Shown piece after piece: positions 25,852-35,374 of a stretch of DNA of 64,000 nucleotides. Position numbers and translations under genes: made by a program. Under the pieces are notes generated by a model that was given only the letters and a program-made list of their open reading frames with translations, was not told where the DNA came from and did no database searches. Source of the DNA: Bacteroides muris (ex Afrizal et al. 2022) (GTDB lineage Bacteria; Bacteroidota; Bacteroidia; Bacteroidales; Bacteroidaceae); the NCBI RefSeq assembly GCF_004793475.1, contig NZ_SRYZ01000001.1:238656-302655 (forward strand), read 5' to 3'. Each line of letters starts with the position of its first letter. The stretch's first letter is position 1.

Positions 25852-27795
25852 TCATTCTTTTATTCTTTCCAGAATAATCAATCCCAATTCAAATTGATCT
25901 CCACCCTGGTTGTTTCTCACATGGAAAGTAATAGTATTGGTTTGTTCCGTCAGATTGATATCACCTACATGTACTCTCGTCTTTTCTACTTCTTTACCAT
26001 TCTTAGTGGAAATCCAATCGGATAACTGTTTCTGTCGCTGCCAAATTTGAAAATCCGCACCATTTGGCTTTTCAAAATAGTTAATCAGCAAACGGTACCT
26101 GCCTTCGGGCACATCGGTCAGATTGATACGAACCACACCTCCGTGACAGGTGTTCATGCGGATGCCACGATCATTGGATACCTGAATGCCTCCACCCACT
26201 GTCATTTCCATCAACTGAGGGAAATAAATATGTTCGGTAGGCAAGTAAACCACACGTTGTTCCGCAGAAGGTTCTTCCCTATTTTGCAAAGGACGGTCAG
26301 AGTAAAAGAGACCAATGGAAATATAATCCACCGGGAAGTTATTTTTTACCTCACCGTGTTCCATTCCATGATAGATTTCCTTTTCATAAGACATCTTGTC
26401 GACCAAGAAGAAGCGGTAACCGCCGGTACGCGCCATCGGAAGCGAATAGTCCAGACAACCATGAAGGGGAAGACTGTTTCCTCTGTCCCAACGGTCCAGG
26501 CAAGCATACCAACCGCCGTTATAATAGTCTTCGGAACCGGTACCATGCAGGCGTGCCTTCTTATCTACATAGGTCGTATCGTCTCCCTCAAAGAAGAGGG
26601 TCATACCCGGACGCAATCCCTGCGCTTGGTGGATGGTGCCTATATAGTGTCCCTTTCCTTTTTGTGCTGCAAACTTATGGAAGGTGCCGAGCGGAGTCTT
26701 CTCCCTGCGCCATGTAGAATAGAATTTACCTTCTTGCTTGGCATTGCGCTTGTTACTGTTATAATACACCTTCACATTTACGGAAACAGGGGATTGCTGA
26801 ACGTCTTCTCTCTTCTTATAAATTATCTTCATGGAAGCCGATTCATCGAAAGGCATCGGCAGGTAACAGTAGTTGGAAGTACCCTGCTTACCCATCAGAA
26901 TGCTGCGCATGGCTCCTTTGCCATAAGCGTAGCCAAAGAAGTCGGCAACGGGAGCATAGATAGCCTCCACTTTCTCATTGTCCCACCTGGCAGAAAGAAG
27001 CACATCCTTGTACAAGCCTTCGAAAGAGCTACCGCCGTCAATCGTCATACCGACAATACGTCCCGGCTCCTCCATCTCAAAGAAAGAAACTTCTTCGCCC
27101 GGATTGATGGTGAATGTCTTCTCCATAGTCTGCGTGACGGCAGACTTTCCGAACGTATAGTTGGTGACGGCGGGAGTCAAATCAGCCCATACCTTGTTCA
27201 CCTCGGCCAGCAACTCCTTATCCTGCTGTGAGAATTCACCGGTATAGGTTTCCACCTTCTTTCCCGGAAGGTTACGGTATTGTATCTGAATGAATTCCAA
27301 CTTAGGTCCGTCGAAAACAATCTTGCAGGACTTTTTGTACGTAATGGGCAGATAACAATAAAAGCCACCGATTTCATTGCCGCAGACCGGCTTCGTAAAC
27401 GGATAAACCTTACCGGAAAACAAGTCCGAGAACTTTATTTTCAAACCGGGTTCTTTCTGTCCGTCAAAATAGAAATAGAGCATGTTGTCCGTCGGTGTGG
27501 GTGTCCAGATGCGGTTGATGACTCCGGGACCTTCCATCTCGGCAATCACCAGCCTATCATCTTCCTTGCGGAGGAAAGAATAAGTCCCGGCAAAACCATC
27601 GTCGTTGCCCCATGTCCTGTCGTAGCTCGAAAACTGCTCCACATAAGAGCCCGTACGATATTCGGGCAGTTTATCCACTCTTTTCAACAACTCCAGCTCG
27701 TCTGTCCATCTGTACGGATTCTGAGCCATTACATACGAGCCTGCCCACAAAACGGCAGACAAGAAAACTGAAACTTTCTTTAGGGTAATCTCCAT
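25852..27795 (-). CDS. GH172 (DUF2961) glycosidase with C-terminal beta-sandwich
   Basis: This 647-residue secreted enzyme has a signal peptide (VSVFLSAVLWAGSYVMAQ). The DUF2961 jelly-roll core runs from DRTWGNDDGFAGTYSFLRK through EGPGVINRIWTPTPTDN to the conserved acidic clusters FEGDDTTYVDKKARLHGTGS and EDYYNGGWYACLD, where the catalytic Glu residues are expected. About 100 residues of beta-sandwich (YRLLINYFEKP... TITFHVRNN) follow. GH172 members make trimers and act on alpha-arabinofuranosides (D-arabinan) or fructofuranosides. It follows the SGBP-like gene after a 118-nt gap with a terminator-like hairpin, so its level may be set separately. It is one of three GH172 genes here and the only long one. 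Confidence 0.88.
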   Translation of the reverse strand: MEITLKKVSVFLSAVLWAGSYVMAQNPYRWTDELELLKRVDKLPEYRTGSYVEQFSSYDRTWGNDDGFAGTYSFLRKEDDRLVIAEMEGPGVINRIWTPTPTDNMLYFYFDGQKEPGLKIKFSDLFSGKVYPFTKPVCGNEIGGFYCYLPITYKKSCKIVFDGPKLEFIQIQYRNLPGKKVETYTGEFSQQDKELLAEVNKVWADLTPAVTNYTFGKSAVTQTMEKTFTINPGEEVSFFEMEEPGRIVGMTIDGGSSFEGLYKDVLLSARWDNEKVEAIYAPVADFFGYAYGKGAMRSILMGKQGTSNYCYLPMPFDESASMKIIYKKREDVQQSPVSVNVKVYYNSNKRNAKQEGKFYSTWRREKTPLGTFHKFAAQKGKGHYIGTIHQAQGLRPGMTLFFEGDDTTYVDKKARLHGTGSEDYYNGGWYACLDRWDRGNSLPLHGCLDYSLPMARTGGYRFFLVDKMSYEKEIYHGMEHGEVKNNFPVDYISIGLFYSDRPLQNREEPSAEQRVVYLPTEHIYFPQLMEMTVGGGIQVSNDRGIRMNTCHGGVVRINLTDVPEGRYRLLINYFEKPNGADFQIWQRQKQLSDWISTKNGKEVEKTRVHVGDINLTEQTNTITFHVRNNQGGDQFELGLIILERIKE

Positions 27796-27816
27796 AGATT
27801 ATTTGTTATATGTTTA

Positions 27817-27860
27817 TTAAAAAGGCAAGGAGAGAATGCCTGCTTAAACGGTATCTCTCC
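27817..27860 (-). terminator. Internal terminator/attenuator in the PUL operon
   Basis: In the minus-strand RNA, GGAGAGATACC (27860-27850) pairs with the imperfect partner down to 27829 (7 perfect bp GGAGAGA/TCTCTCC). TTGCCTTTTT follows at 27828-27819. It lies between the SusD-linked lipoprotein and the distal GH172 gene. Confidence 0.5.
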
Positions 27861-27913
27861 TCACTGACAGTACTATTTCAATAGAAAGGATTACCTGTGT
27901 CCATAAAGCCACA

Positions 27914-28798
27914 TCAATTCTCATCTTCTGAAAATACAATGAAATTTACGCCAAAGAATTTGGCCCATTGCACATTGTTCGGACCTGGTCTCATTTCGAT
28001 ATGAACGACACCTTCGTCATTGGGCTCGATGCCCTTGATCTTTACCATTCTATCGAAATTATCGTCATTGACCAGACAAGCAGTGCCATCGTTCTTTCCG
28101 ATTACATGATACTCGGTCTCCGTTCCACGGTCACTGATGTGGCCATAGAAGTTGAACGTATATTTTGTTTCCCGAGAGAGACCTGTCAGCTTGAATCCAC
28201 TGACCGGAATAGCAATGCCGTCGCTGAAGAACATATCCTCAGAAGCTGTATTCGGAAAGCCCAAGTTGTTACTCAAGCCACGAGCCAATTCTCCGGAAAA
28301 CGGTTTGTCCACTTCGATGCCAAAGGTAGTAGGACGGCCTCTTTGATCAAGCATGTTCACCAATCCGGGGTCTCTAGGATTCCGATAGTTGTTGAACGGA
28401 GCTGGAGAGTCGAAGACACCAAAGTCAATGTAACACGTCTTAGGAGTCTTGATAACAGTCAAGTCGCTAAAGTAGCACAACTTGCCATCGGCCGTCTCTA
28501 CCTTGATGACCGTTTTTCCGACGGCAACAGGCGTAATGACGGCCGCATTGTTTTCTACGCCTTCAATGGTCGCCACATCGGAATCGAGCACACTCCACTT
28601 CAACTGATAGGAATCACCCGCCAAGGTGTCAACGGAAGCGGTGACAGTGGCAGTTTCGTCAATCTCCATATAAACCGACGGCTGATCGATACGAACAAAC
28701 TTACGATTGGACAAGTCCACATCATTGTCATCCGAGCAAGACATCAATGTGGCAAACGCTAACGCCATTGTACAAAAAATGAATTTTATTGATTTCAT
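27914..28798 (-). CDS. PUL lipoprotein with Ig-like (BIG2) domain, probable surface glycan-binding protein
   Basis: The 294-residue protein has a lipoprotein signal (FIFCTMALAFATLMSC) and acidic residues straight after the Cys (SDDNDVD), as in surface-exposed Bacteroides lipoproteins. A BIG2-like domain spans about 30-115 (VYMEIDETATVTASVD... VGKTVIKVETADG). A C-terminal beta domain (YNFNFYGHISD-like region with GLSRETKYTF) ends the protein. It sits straight after SusD, the usual place for a surface glycan-binding protein. The start at 28798 (MKSIKF) is preferred over 28810. Ligand unknown, D-arabinan or mannan by context. Confidence 0.75.
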   Translation of the reverse strand: MKSIKFIFCTMALAFATLMSCSDDNDVDLSNRKFVRIDQPSVYMEIDETATVTASVDTLAGDSYQLKWSVLDSDVATIEGVENNAAVITPVAVGKTVIKVETADGKLCYFSDLTVIKTPKTCYIDFGVFDSPAPFNNYRNPRDPGLVNMLDQRGRPTTFGIEVDKPFSGELARGLSNNLGFPNTASEDMFFSDGIAIPVSGFKLTGLSRETKYTFNFYGHISDRGTETEYHVIGKNDGTACLVNDDNFDRMVKIKGIEPNDEGVVHIEMRPGPNNVQWAKFFGVNFIVFSEDEN

Positions 28799-28909
28799 AC
28801 TTCTTCTCAATTATTTATGCGATTCAGCAGTTGCAACTGATTTCTTTTTTACCGGTTATGAACTAAATGTGATATAGAAACGGGGGCAACTACTGATTCG
28901 CATGATTTA

Positions 28910-30832
28910 TTAATATCCGGGAGCTTGTCTCAGTTTAGGATTTATATCCATCTGGGCTTGAGGAACAGGCCACAAATACATTCTCTTATTGAAGGTACGG
29001 CTCTTATAATAAGTTCTCTTATAAAAAGCTTTCGGATTGTTCACATCATCACTCTTTTCAGAACCATCATGGTTCATTCCGTACAACTTACCACCCAAAT
29101 ACTTTTCCCCAAGTTTCCAACGACGGATATCATGGAAGCGGATACCTTCGCAATTGAATTCCACACGGCGTTCCTGTTGAATGGCGGCACGCATTTCTTC
29201 CTTGCTCAATCCCTCTTTCAAAGCAGGAATCCCGGCTCTTTCTCTTATCAGATTGACATACTTATACACATCGGCCGTAGGAGCTGACGACGATTCGTTC
29301 AGTGCTTCCGCATAACCCAGGTAAGCATCGGCCATCCGGTATAAGATACCCGGTTGATATACATACTTGTTTTCCCGGGGGAATACATCCAAAGAGATTC
29401 TTTTCCGGACATTATAGCCGTTCTGCGGAGAGTCGAAAGTCATGTCGGTGTCTCTACCTCCCTGCAAAAACTCTACGTGACGGTTATCCACTCCCAACCA
29501 AGCACCATTATAAATTACGGAAACATAGAAACGAGGTTCGCGATTACAATACATATTGTAAGTACCCTCTTCGGTCACCGGACTCATGCCGGTCTCTTTG
29601 TCAGCCAAGTGTGAAGGTCCTCCTCCGGGCCACTTGGTAGTTCTGAATTCCGTTTCGGTGGAAAATCCCTTCTCCACATATCCCGATTCGGGATTGATAA
29701 TAGGAGAACCGTCTTCATTATATCCTACGACGGGAACCTCCCCATTCTTCATATAGAACGCATCTACCAATTCTTGGGTAACCCCCATTGCAGCATTTCC
29801 ACCAATGCCCTTCGGCAAATGATGGTCTTGCCAATAATAGAGGTCTGCATTCTCGGGCCGCCCGAAGACAATCTCCTTATTACCTTCGGAAAAGCGTTTC
29901 AATGACATGTTATAATAAGACATGAAAGGGTCAATTGTGCCGTCCGCATTATACTCACAGTATAATTTATATCCGGCGGCCTCGGCAGCCGCTATCAAAT
30001 CCAGATGGGCGGCTGCCGCTTTCGTCCATTTTTCCGTTTTTTCTTCCGCATCAAACAAATATTCTCCTTCCGAATTTTGCCAGTCCTTGAAATCGGGATT
30101 TCCGTTGAACAAAGGGCTTGCAGCATAAAGCAATGTCTTCGCCCGGATAGCCAAAGCCATTATAGAAGTCGCCCTGCCCCAATCGGTATTATTCGGATAG
30201 ACAGCGGGCAAGCTTTTAGATACTTCCAAAAGTTCATTGTCAATCCAAGCTACAATCTCGTCATAAGGCCGTTGAGGCGTCATCAATTCAGATTCGGGAG
30301 CATCAACCGGAAAAATTACCCCGGGAGTAAACGGAATAGGCCCGTATAATTCAATCATTAAAGAATAATAGTAGGCTATCAGGAAGCGAACTTCGTATTT
30401 CATCTGATGCACATAGGCTTCGGTGAGACCTTTCTCCGGAATAACCTTTGCTTGTTCCAAGAAAATCAGTCCGGCGCGTATCCGCTTGTTAAGTTCTACC
30501 CAATAATAGGGATTCCAAGCCGAAATAGGGCTCCAGTTGCCAGTGGTATAGGCATACACATTGCCCCAACCGAAGGGCGACCAGTCCTGAGGAATCGTGA
30601 TATCATCCCCCATGATATTGTAACCATGGTCTTTAAAATATCCCCACATAGGACTGGGAACAGAAGAATAAACACCGGCCAACCAGTCTTCCGTTCTTAT
30701 CTTATCGGAAAAAACCATCTCCATGGTCAGCTGATCGTCAGGGGCCTTATCCAGAAAATCGTTGCAACTTGTTGTCAGTGCCATGAAACCCGACAACAAA
30801 ACGGCTACCAATATAGATTTATATTTTTTCAT
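28910..30832 (-). CDS. SusD/RagB-family outer-membrane lipoprotein (pair 1)
   Basis: The 640-residue lipoprotein begins with the signal LLSGFMALTTSC and the typical NDFLDKAPDDQL. The SusD fold has TPR-like helices (LIAYYYSLMIELYGPIPFT; AIRAKTLLYAASPLFNG) and the conserved C-terminus RRVEFNCEGIRFHDIRRWKL and YLWPVPQAQMDINPKL. It is the lid of the SusCD importer and binds oligosaccharides at the surface. It lies 13 nt after SusC1. Confidence 0.95.
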   Translation of the reverse strand: MKKYKSILVAVLLSGFMALTTSCNDFLDKAPDDQLTMEMVFSDKIRTEDWLAGVYSSVPSPMWGYFKDHGYNIMGDDITIPQDWSPFGWGNVYAYTTGNWSPISAWNPYYWVELNKRIRAGLIFLEQAKVIPEKGLTEAYVHQMKYEVRFLIAYYYSLMIELYGPIPFTPGVIFPVDAPESELMTPQRPYDEIVAWIDNELLEVSKSLPAVYPNNTDWGRATSIMALAIRAKTLLYAASPLFNGNPDFKDWQNSEGEYLFDAEEKTEKWTKAAAAHLDLIAAAEAAGYKLYCEYNADGTIDPFMSYYNMSLKRFSEGNKEIVFGRPENADLYYWQDHHLPKGIGGNAAMGVTQELVDAFYMKNGEVPVVGYNEDGSPIINPESGYVEKGFSTETEFRTTKWPGGGPSHLADKETGMSPVTEEGTYNMYCNREPRFYVSVIYNGAWLGVDNRHVEFLQGGRDTDMTFDSPQNGYNVRKRISLDVFPRENKYVYQPGILYRMADAYLGYAEALNESSSAPTADVYKYVNLIRERAGIPALKEGLSKEEMRAAIQQERRVEFNCEGIRFHDIRRWKLGEKYLGGKLYGMNHDGSEKSDDVNNPKAFYKRTYYKSRTFNKRMYLWPVPQAQMDINPKLRQAPGY

Positions 30833-30845
30833 ATATCGTATCTTG

Positions 30846-33800
30846 TTAGTTATTGAAATTAATGCTGAATCCTATTGACACAGATTTCATCTGAGGATAT
30901 CTCAATCCATCCGTAGTTTCCAGTTCCGGATCCCAAAGCTTGAAATCGGAGAATGTCAACAGATTGGTTCCCCTTGCAAACAAACGGCAGTCCCGAACCC
31001 CAATCTTGCTTGTCCAGCGCCGTGGAAGGGTATACCCCAGTTCAAGATTCTTCAACCGCAAGAAACTCATGTCACGCAACCACCAAGTGGAAGCTCTGGA
31101 GTTATTAGCCACGGCCTTGTCACCCATGCGGGGCCAGAATACATCTTGCCTCGGATTTTCCGGTGTCCAGCGGTCGTCTATATTCGAGAAGATATTGCCA
31201 GCTCCCAATGAAGAACCCGGCAGCCAAGTTTCTCCTCCCAGCAACTGATAAGTCTTGCCGGTACCCTGGAAGAATATGCCAAAATCGACCGCCTTGTATC
31301 TGACCGTTGCTCCAAAGCCATAAACCACCTCAGGAATACGCGTACCGCCAATGGCTGTCTCATCCACTGCCGTCACTTCACCGTCACCATTCAAGTCCTT
31401 ATATTTAATATCCCCCGGACGCAAATTACTCGCATCGCTGAAGTTCTGCGCAGGAATGCCTTCCTTCAGCCTGCCGTTCTCGTCAAAGTCATCTTCCGTA
31501 AAGAGTCTTTCGGCTATCAGACCGAACATTTGTCCTACCGGTTTGCCGGTGCCCGAACGATAAGTACCGAGGATGGCCGCCGGTTCATCTATTTCCAACA
31601 CTTTATTGTGGGCATACGTATAGTTGGCCATGGCAGACACAGCCCAGTCTTTATTGAACTGGTGGTTGACATTCAACGAGATGTCAAATCCTTTATTCTC
31701 CACCTTACCGAAATTGGCCCAGACACTACGGTTAAATCCTGCCGAACCCGGTACATTCTTACGTTGCATGAAGATGTCTTCTCTCTTTTCCTTAAACACA
31801 TCTACCACAAGGTTCACACTGTTGTTCCAAAGTCCCAAGTCCAGACCGGCATTCATCTTGGTCACAGTCTCCCAAGTCAGATTATTGACCCCGATTTCAC
31901 CTTCGGAACGCCCCAAACGATAAACATTGGCATCCGTACCCCAAGTATAGGACCCGGTATCTACAATGGTAGAAATATACGCGAAGCGTCTGCCGCCTCC
32001 GATATTACTGTTACCGGCTTTTCCCCAAGTGGCTCTCAGTTTGAGGTTAGATACAATATCGGACAACGGCTTCATGAATTTCTCTGACGATACAATCCAT
32101 CCTAAAGCCACGGCCGGAAAGAATCCGAACCGTTTGCCACGTGCAAAGTTCTCGGAACCGTTGTAACCAAAATTAAATTCACCTATATAACGGCTGTCGT
32201 AAGTATACGAGAACCTTCCAGCTATACCCTGACTCCGGTAAGGGAGAGTTTCGCCCTTGTCATAATCCTTCTGATTATACAAGAACATGGCATTCACGTC
32301 ATGCATACCTCCGAAAACGCGGTTGTAAGAAAGCATTCCTTCCAGGTAGATACTTTGGTCTCCCCATTCGGCTCCTTTGGCATAGCCCAAGAACTCCTGA
32401 CCGTTTTCCTGTACATCGGTAACAATGTTGCCATCCTCATCGCGCGATGTTGCCGGATTATAGTAATAAGGATTCTTGGAACGCGTCACCGAATTGGCAG
32501 AGAACTTATCAAACGAAAAAGTCACTTTCGCCTTCAAACCGGGTGTGATGAATTTCAAATCCTGCTCAAGAGAAGTCAAGGACTCGATTTTATTGTGGTT
32601 CATCTTTTCATATCCGCGTTGCGTGGCCCAGGCCCAAGGGTTCTCCTTGAACTTCACACGCGGAATGCGACCATCGGAATAAATAGCCGGATGCACATAG
32701 GGCGGAACACGCATCGCCTGATAGAAAATACCGGCATTTGTTTCGTTGCTTCCCGGAGGCGCATTCCTGGTTTGCAGAAAGACTCCTACATTAGCGCGAA
32801 ACAGCGTGGTCGGAGTCAGATTCACGTCGACGTTGGAACGTACCGTATATCGGTTCACTTTCAATGAAGAGTCCCATTCCTGATTTTTGTCGCGCTCAAT
32901 AATACCATTCTCATTATAATATCCCACCACCAGCGAATAACGCAGGATATCCGTACCACCATTGACACTGACGTTGGCCTTCGTATTGTCTGCATGGTCC
33001 TTCGACACGACATCCCACCAGTTTACATCCGGGTACAGTTCCGGGTCGGTCTGATTCTGATAGTTCAGCAAAGTGGCATCGCTCACGAACGGAGCTCTTC
33101 CTTGCTCGGCATACATCTCATTAATCAATTGCAGGTATTTCACACTACCAATATAATCGGGTATCTTGATGGGTTGCGTAAAGGAGTGTTCAAAACGTAC
33201 ATCTACCTGAGGCTTTCCGATTTTACCGCGCTTGGTTTCAATCATCACCACCCCATTAGCACCGCGTACGCCGTAAACGGCACTGGCAGCAGCATCCTTC
33301 AAGACAGAGAAAGAAGCTATTTCCTCGGGATCGATATCGTGAAGCGACCTTTCGATACCGTCCACCAACACCAGCGGATTGGTATTTCCTGTAAAACTAC
33401 TGATACCACGAATCCAGAAATCCGAATTATTAAACCAAGGGTCACCGCTTCTTTGAACTGCAATAACACCAGGTACCATACCTGCCAAATTATTGCTTAA
33501 GGAACGGCTGGGAGCCGCAGCAAGCTTGGCAGGCTCAATGTTGGTGATGGAGCCGACCACGGAAGCCTTCTTCTGCGTACCGAAGCCCACTACCACCACT
33601 TCGTCAAGGGCCGCCACGTCTTCTTCCATGGATACGTCGACAATACCCTTCGAACCGACCGGTAATACTTTATCCTTAAAACCGATATAAGAAAACTTCA
33701 AGGAAGGCTTCTCACCACTCAATACAATCGTATACGTGCCGTTGATATCGGTAATCACGCCATTGGAGGGATTATTGACCTCCGTCACGTTTACTCCGAT

Positions 33801-33938
33801 GAGCAATTCACCTTGTGCGTCCATCACACGTCCGGTCACCTTCTTGGGCGACTGTGCAAGTGCATAATGCATATTCCCGATAAAGATTAAAAATACCAGG
33901 AGACATTTCATCGGTTGCTGCTGAAAAATGTTTTTCAT
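30846..33938 (-). CDS. SusC/RagA-family TonB-dependent transporter (pair 1)
   Basis: This 1030-residue outer-membrane importer has a signal peptide ending at HYALAQ and a carboxypeptidase-regulatory-like N-domain (VTGRVMDAQGELLIGVNVTE). The TonB box and start of the plug read ALDEVVVVGFGTQKKASVVG, followed by plug VLKDAAASAVYGVRGANGVV and a barrel ending in Phe/Asn (GFSINFNN). With SusD it imports oligosaccharides using TonB energy. The frame is open to 34004, but MKNIFQQQP at 33938 starts the signal peptide. Upstream lie four 22-bp palindromes. No STN domain, so no anti-sigma signalling is expected. Confidence 0.95.
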   Translation of the reverse strand: MKNIFQQQPMKCLLVFLIFIGNMHYALAQSPKKVTGRVMDAQGELLIGVNVTEVNNPSNGVITDINGTYTIVLSGEKPSLKFSYIGFKDKVLPVGSKGIVDVSMEEDVAALDEVVVVGFGTQKKASVVGSITNIEPAKLAAAPSRSLSNNLAGMVPGVIAVQRSGDPWFNNSDFWIRGISSFTGNTNPLVLVDGIERSLHDIDPEEIASFSVLKDAAASAVYGVRGANGVVMIETKRGKIGKPQVDVRFEHSFTQPIKIPDYIGSVKYLQLINEMYAEQGRAPFVSDATLLNYQNQTDPELYPDVNWWDVVSKDHADNTKANVSVNGGTDILRYSLVVGYYNENGIIERDKNQEWDSSLKVNRYTVRSNVDVNLTPTTLFRANVGVFLQTRNAPPGSNETNAGIFYQAMRVPPYVHPAIYSDGRIPRVKFKENPWAWATQRGYEKMNHNKIESLTSLEQDLKFITPGLKAKVTFSFDKFSANSVTRSKNPYYYNPATSRDEDGNIVTDVQENGQEFLGYAKGAEWGDQSIYLEGMLSYNRVFGGMHDVNAMFLYNQKDYDKGETLPYRSQGIAGRFSYTYDSRYIGEFNFGYNGSENFARGKRFGFFPAVALGWIVSSEKFMKPLSDIVSNLKLRATWGKAGNSNIGGGRRFAYISTIVDTGSYTWGTDANVYRLGRSEGEIGVNNLTWETVTKMNAGLDLGLWNNSVNLVVDVFKEKREDIFMQRKNVPGSAGFNRSVWANFGKVENKGFDISLNVNHQFNKDWAVSAMANYTYAHNKVLEIDEPAAILGTYRSGTGKPVGQMFGLIAERLFTEDDFDENGRLKEGIPAQNFSDASNLRPGDIKYKDLNGDGEVTAVDETAIGGTRIPEVVYGFGATVRYKAVDFGIFFQGTGKTYQLLGGETWLPGSSLGAGNIFSNIDDRWTPENPRQDVFWPRMGDKAVANNSRASTWWLRDMSFLRLKNLELGYTLPRRWTSKIGVRDCRLFARGTNLLTFSDFKLWDPELETTDGLRYPQMKSVSIGFSINFNN

Positions 33939-34009
33939 ATTAGAAACTATTATTGATGATTTACTAATTGTATAGAAAGCCATACAACCTATTACCGGCA
34001 CCATAGCAG

Positions 34010-34091
34010 TGCCATCATGCTGGCACTATTGTGCCAATCTATTGGCAACATTGTGCCAAAGCGATGGCACAGTCTTGCCACTACGTTGGCA
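34010..34091. repeat. Four TGCCA-N6-TGGCA palindromes at exact 22-bp spacing
   Basis: Units lie at 34010-34025, 34032-34047, 34054-34069 and 34076-34091. Each has TGCCA, six bases and TGGCA with no mismatch, and linkers are always 6 bp. The spacers differ (TCATGC, ATCTAT, AAGCGA, CTACGT), so only the arms are under constraint. The array is 72-153 bp upstream of the SusC1 start, in the gap after GH172. It could be four helically phased binding sites or four RNA hairpins in the SusC leader. The layout matches the 4495-4578 array (5-bp arms, N5 spacer, 6-bp linkers). Confidence 0.9.
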
Positions 34092-34149
34092 AGACTTAAG
34101 AAAAACAGCAATACTTAAATACGGCTCTATACGAAAGAAAGAATCCCTC

Positions 34150-35343
34150 TTATTCGTTCCCCCAAAGCGTAGCTTTATTACCCTTAGCTTTACGCCAGGC
34201 GTCACGCCAACGATGTATGTCCATGTGATTGATGAAAGGCTTCGGTGCCCTTTGTGCCTTTGTAGGAGCTTCGGGAAGAGATACTGCCGAATCCTGATAC
34301 CAATAGGCGACGGTGGCCAAATCCAAGGTCAGGTTATTGTTGGAACCATGCTCTATCGTGCCTTTCACACTCTTCTCAAAGAAGACGGGATCGGCTATGA
34401 AGAAGCGGTAGACATGGGTACGTCCCAGCCAGCCTATGTCATTATTAACGCGCGGATACCCGAAATAAGGATGCGAGAACGGCTCTTTAGGGCACCAGGA
34501 AGTGTTGAAGAAGTCTTCCGTGCCCGTTCCTATCAACGAAGGCGTTTCCTCTCCGTCAATGAACCACATATCGTCCCCTTCGCCATACCACATAGTAGTA
34601 GGGCAGTGCACATAGTAGTTGATGCCCACGAAATGCCCTTTTCCTTGTGTGTCTACGAAAACGTAATTGTCCTTACCGGTAGTATTCGGTTTCTGCTCTC
34701 CGGTAAGTCCCCATTCCGTTTCACCTTCGGGAAGGGCCTCCGTGAGGTTATGGTTGTACCATGCATGGAATCTGCCCATATCCTTGGGAAGCTTGTCCAT
34801 TTCCAAATAATCCACGTAGAAATAGAAGGCATCAATGTTCCGGTCGGTTTGATTCTCGATTTCGATACGTGCGCCCTTCTCAAAAGGCATAGTGAAATAG
34901 CACGACATGCCTGTACCGTTTTCGGGACCTGACGAAAGGGGCAATGACGCATAATTATATCTTTCGTCCCATCCTTGCCCGAAGAAAGGCCCGATAGGAG
35001 ACTCTACCGAAGGGTAGTCGTTTCCATCCCAGTACATACGGATGATGATGTCGTTTCTGCTCAACGTGGGAGGAGGAGGCGCAATGGTCACCCAGATATG
35101 GTTGATGGCTCCTGCCCCCTTGATGTCCGCGATAATCCGCTTTTCACCCGGCTTGAAAGGTTCCAGATGGTCTCTGTTGCCTCCCGTGGAATCGGTACTG
35201 GAGATTCTCTTGTTTCTTACACCCGATTTCAACTTTGCCAAGTCAAACATTTCATTCGTCATGTTCGACTGTGCAAAAACAGCAGGAAAGTACAATCCCA
35301 AAACAAGGGAAAGCAACAAACTGAATTTTGTAATTCTTCTCAT
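34150..35343 (-). CDS. GH172 (DUF2961) glycosidase, short form
   Basis: This 397-residue secreted enzyme has a signal peptide (FSLLLSLVLGLYFPAVFAQ). The GH172 core has DIKGAGAINHIWVTIAPPPP, MYWDGNDYPSVESPIGPFFG, MWYGEGDDMWFIDGEETP and IGTGTEDFFNTSWCP; the Glu residues of the last two are the expected catalytic pair. It lacks the extra C-terminal domain of the 25852 gene. The frame extends to 35562, but that part overlaps the GH125 gene end; the signal peptide puts the start at 35343, 31 nt after GH125. The D-arabinofuranosidase role is inferred from the family and from the DUF4185 neighbour. Confidence 0.9.
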   Translation of the reverse strand: MRRITKFSLLLSLVLGLYFPAVFAQSNMTNEMFDLAKLKSGVRNKRISSTDSTGGNRDHLEPFKPGEKRIIADIKGAGAINHIWVTIAPPPPTLSRNDIIIRMYWDGNDYPSVESPIGPFFGQGWDERYNYASLPLSSGPENGTGMSCYFTMPFEKGARIEIENQTDRNIDAFYFYVDYLEMDKLPKDMGRFHAWYNHNLTEALPEGETEWGLTGEQKPNTTGKDNYVFVDTQGKGHFVGINYYVHCPTTMWYGEGDDMWFIDGEETPSLIGTGTEDFFNTSWCPKEPFSHPYFGYPRVNNDIGWLGRTHVYRFFIADPVFFEKSVKGTIEHGSNNNLTLDLATVAYWYQDSAVSLPEAPTKAQRAPKPFINHMDIHRWRDAWRKAKGNKATLWGNE

Positions 35344-35374
35344 GATTTTTTGTTTACATTGATTAATTAGATGA

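Noticed and set aside
26047..27231. A 394-codon plus-strand frame opposite GH172
   Set aside because: Shadow of the GH172 codons, with no recognisable domain.
34010..34091. CRISPR array
   Set aside because: Only four 16-bp palindromes with 6-bp linkers; repeat and spacer lengths are far too short and no cas genes are seen.
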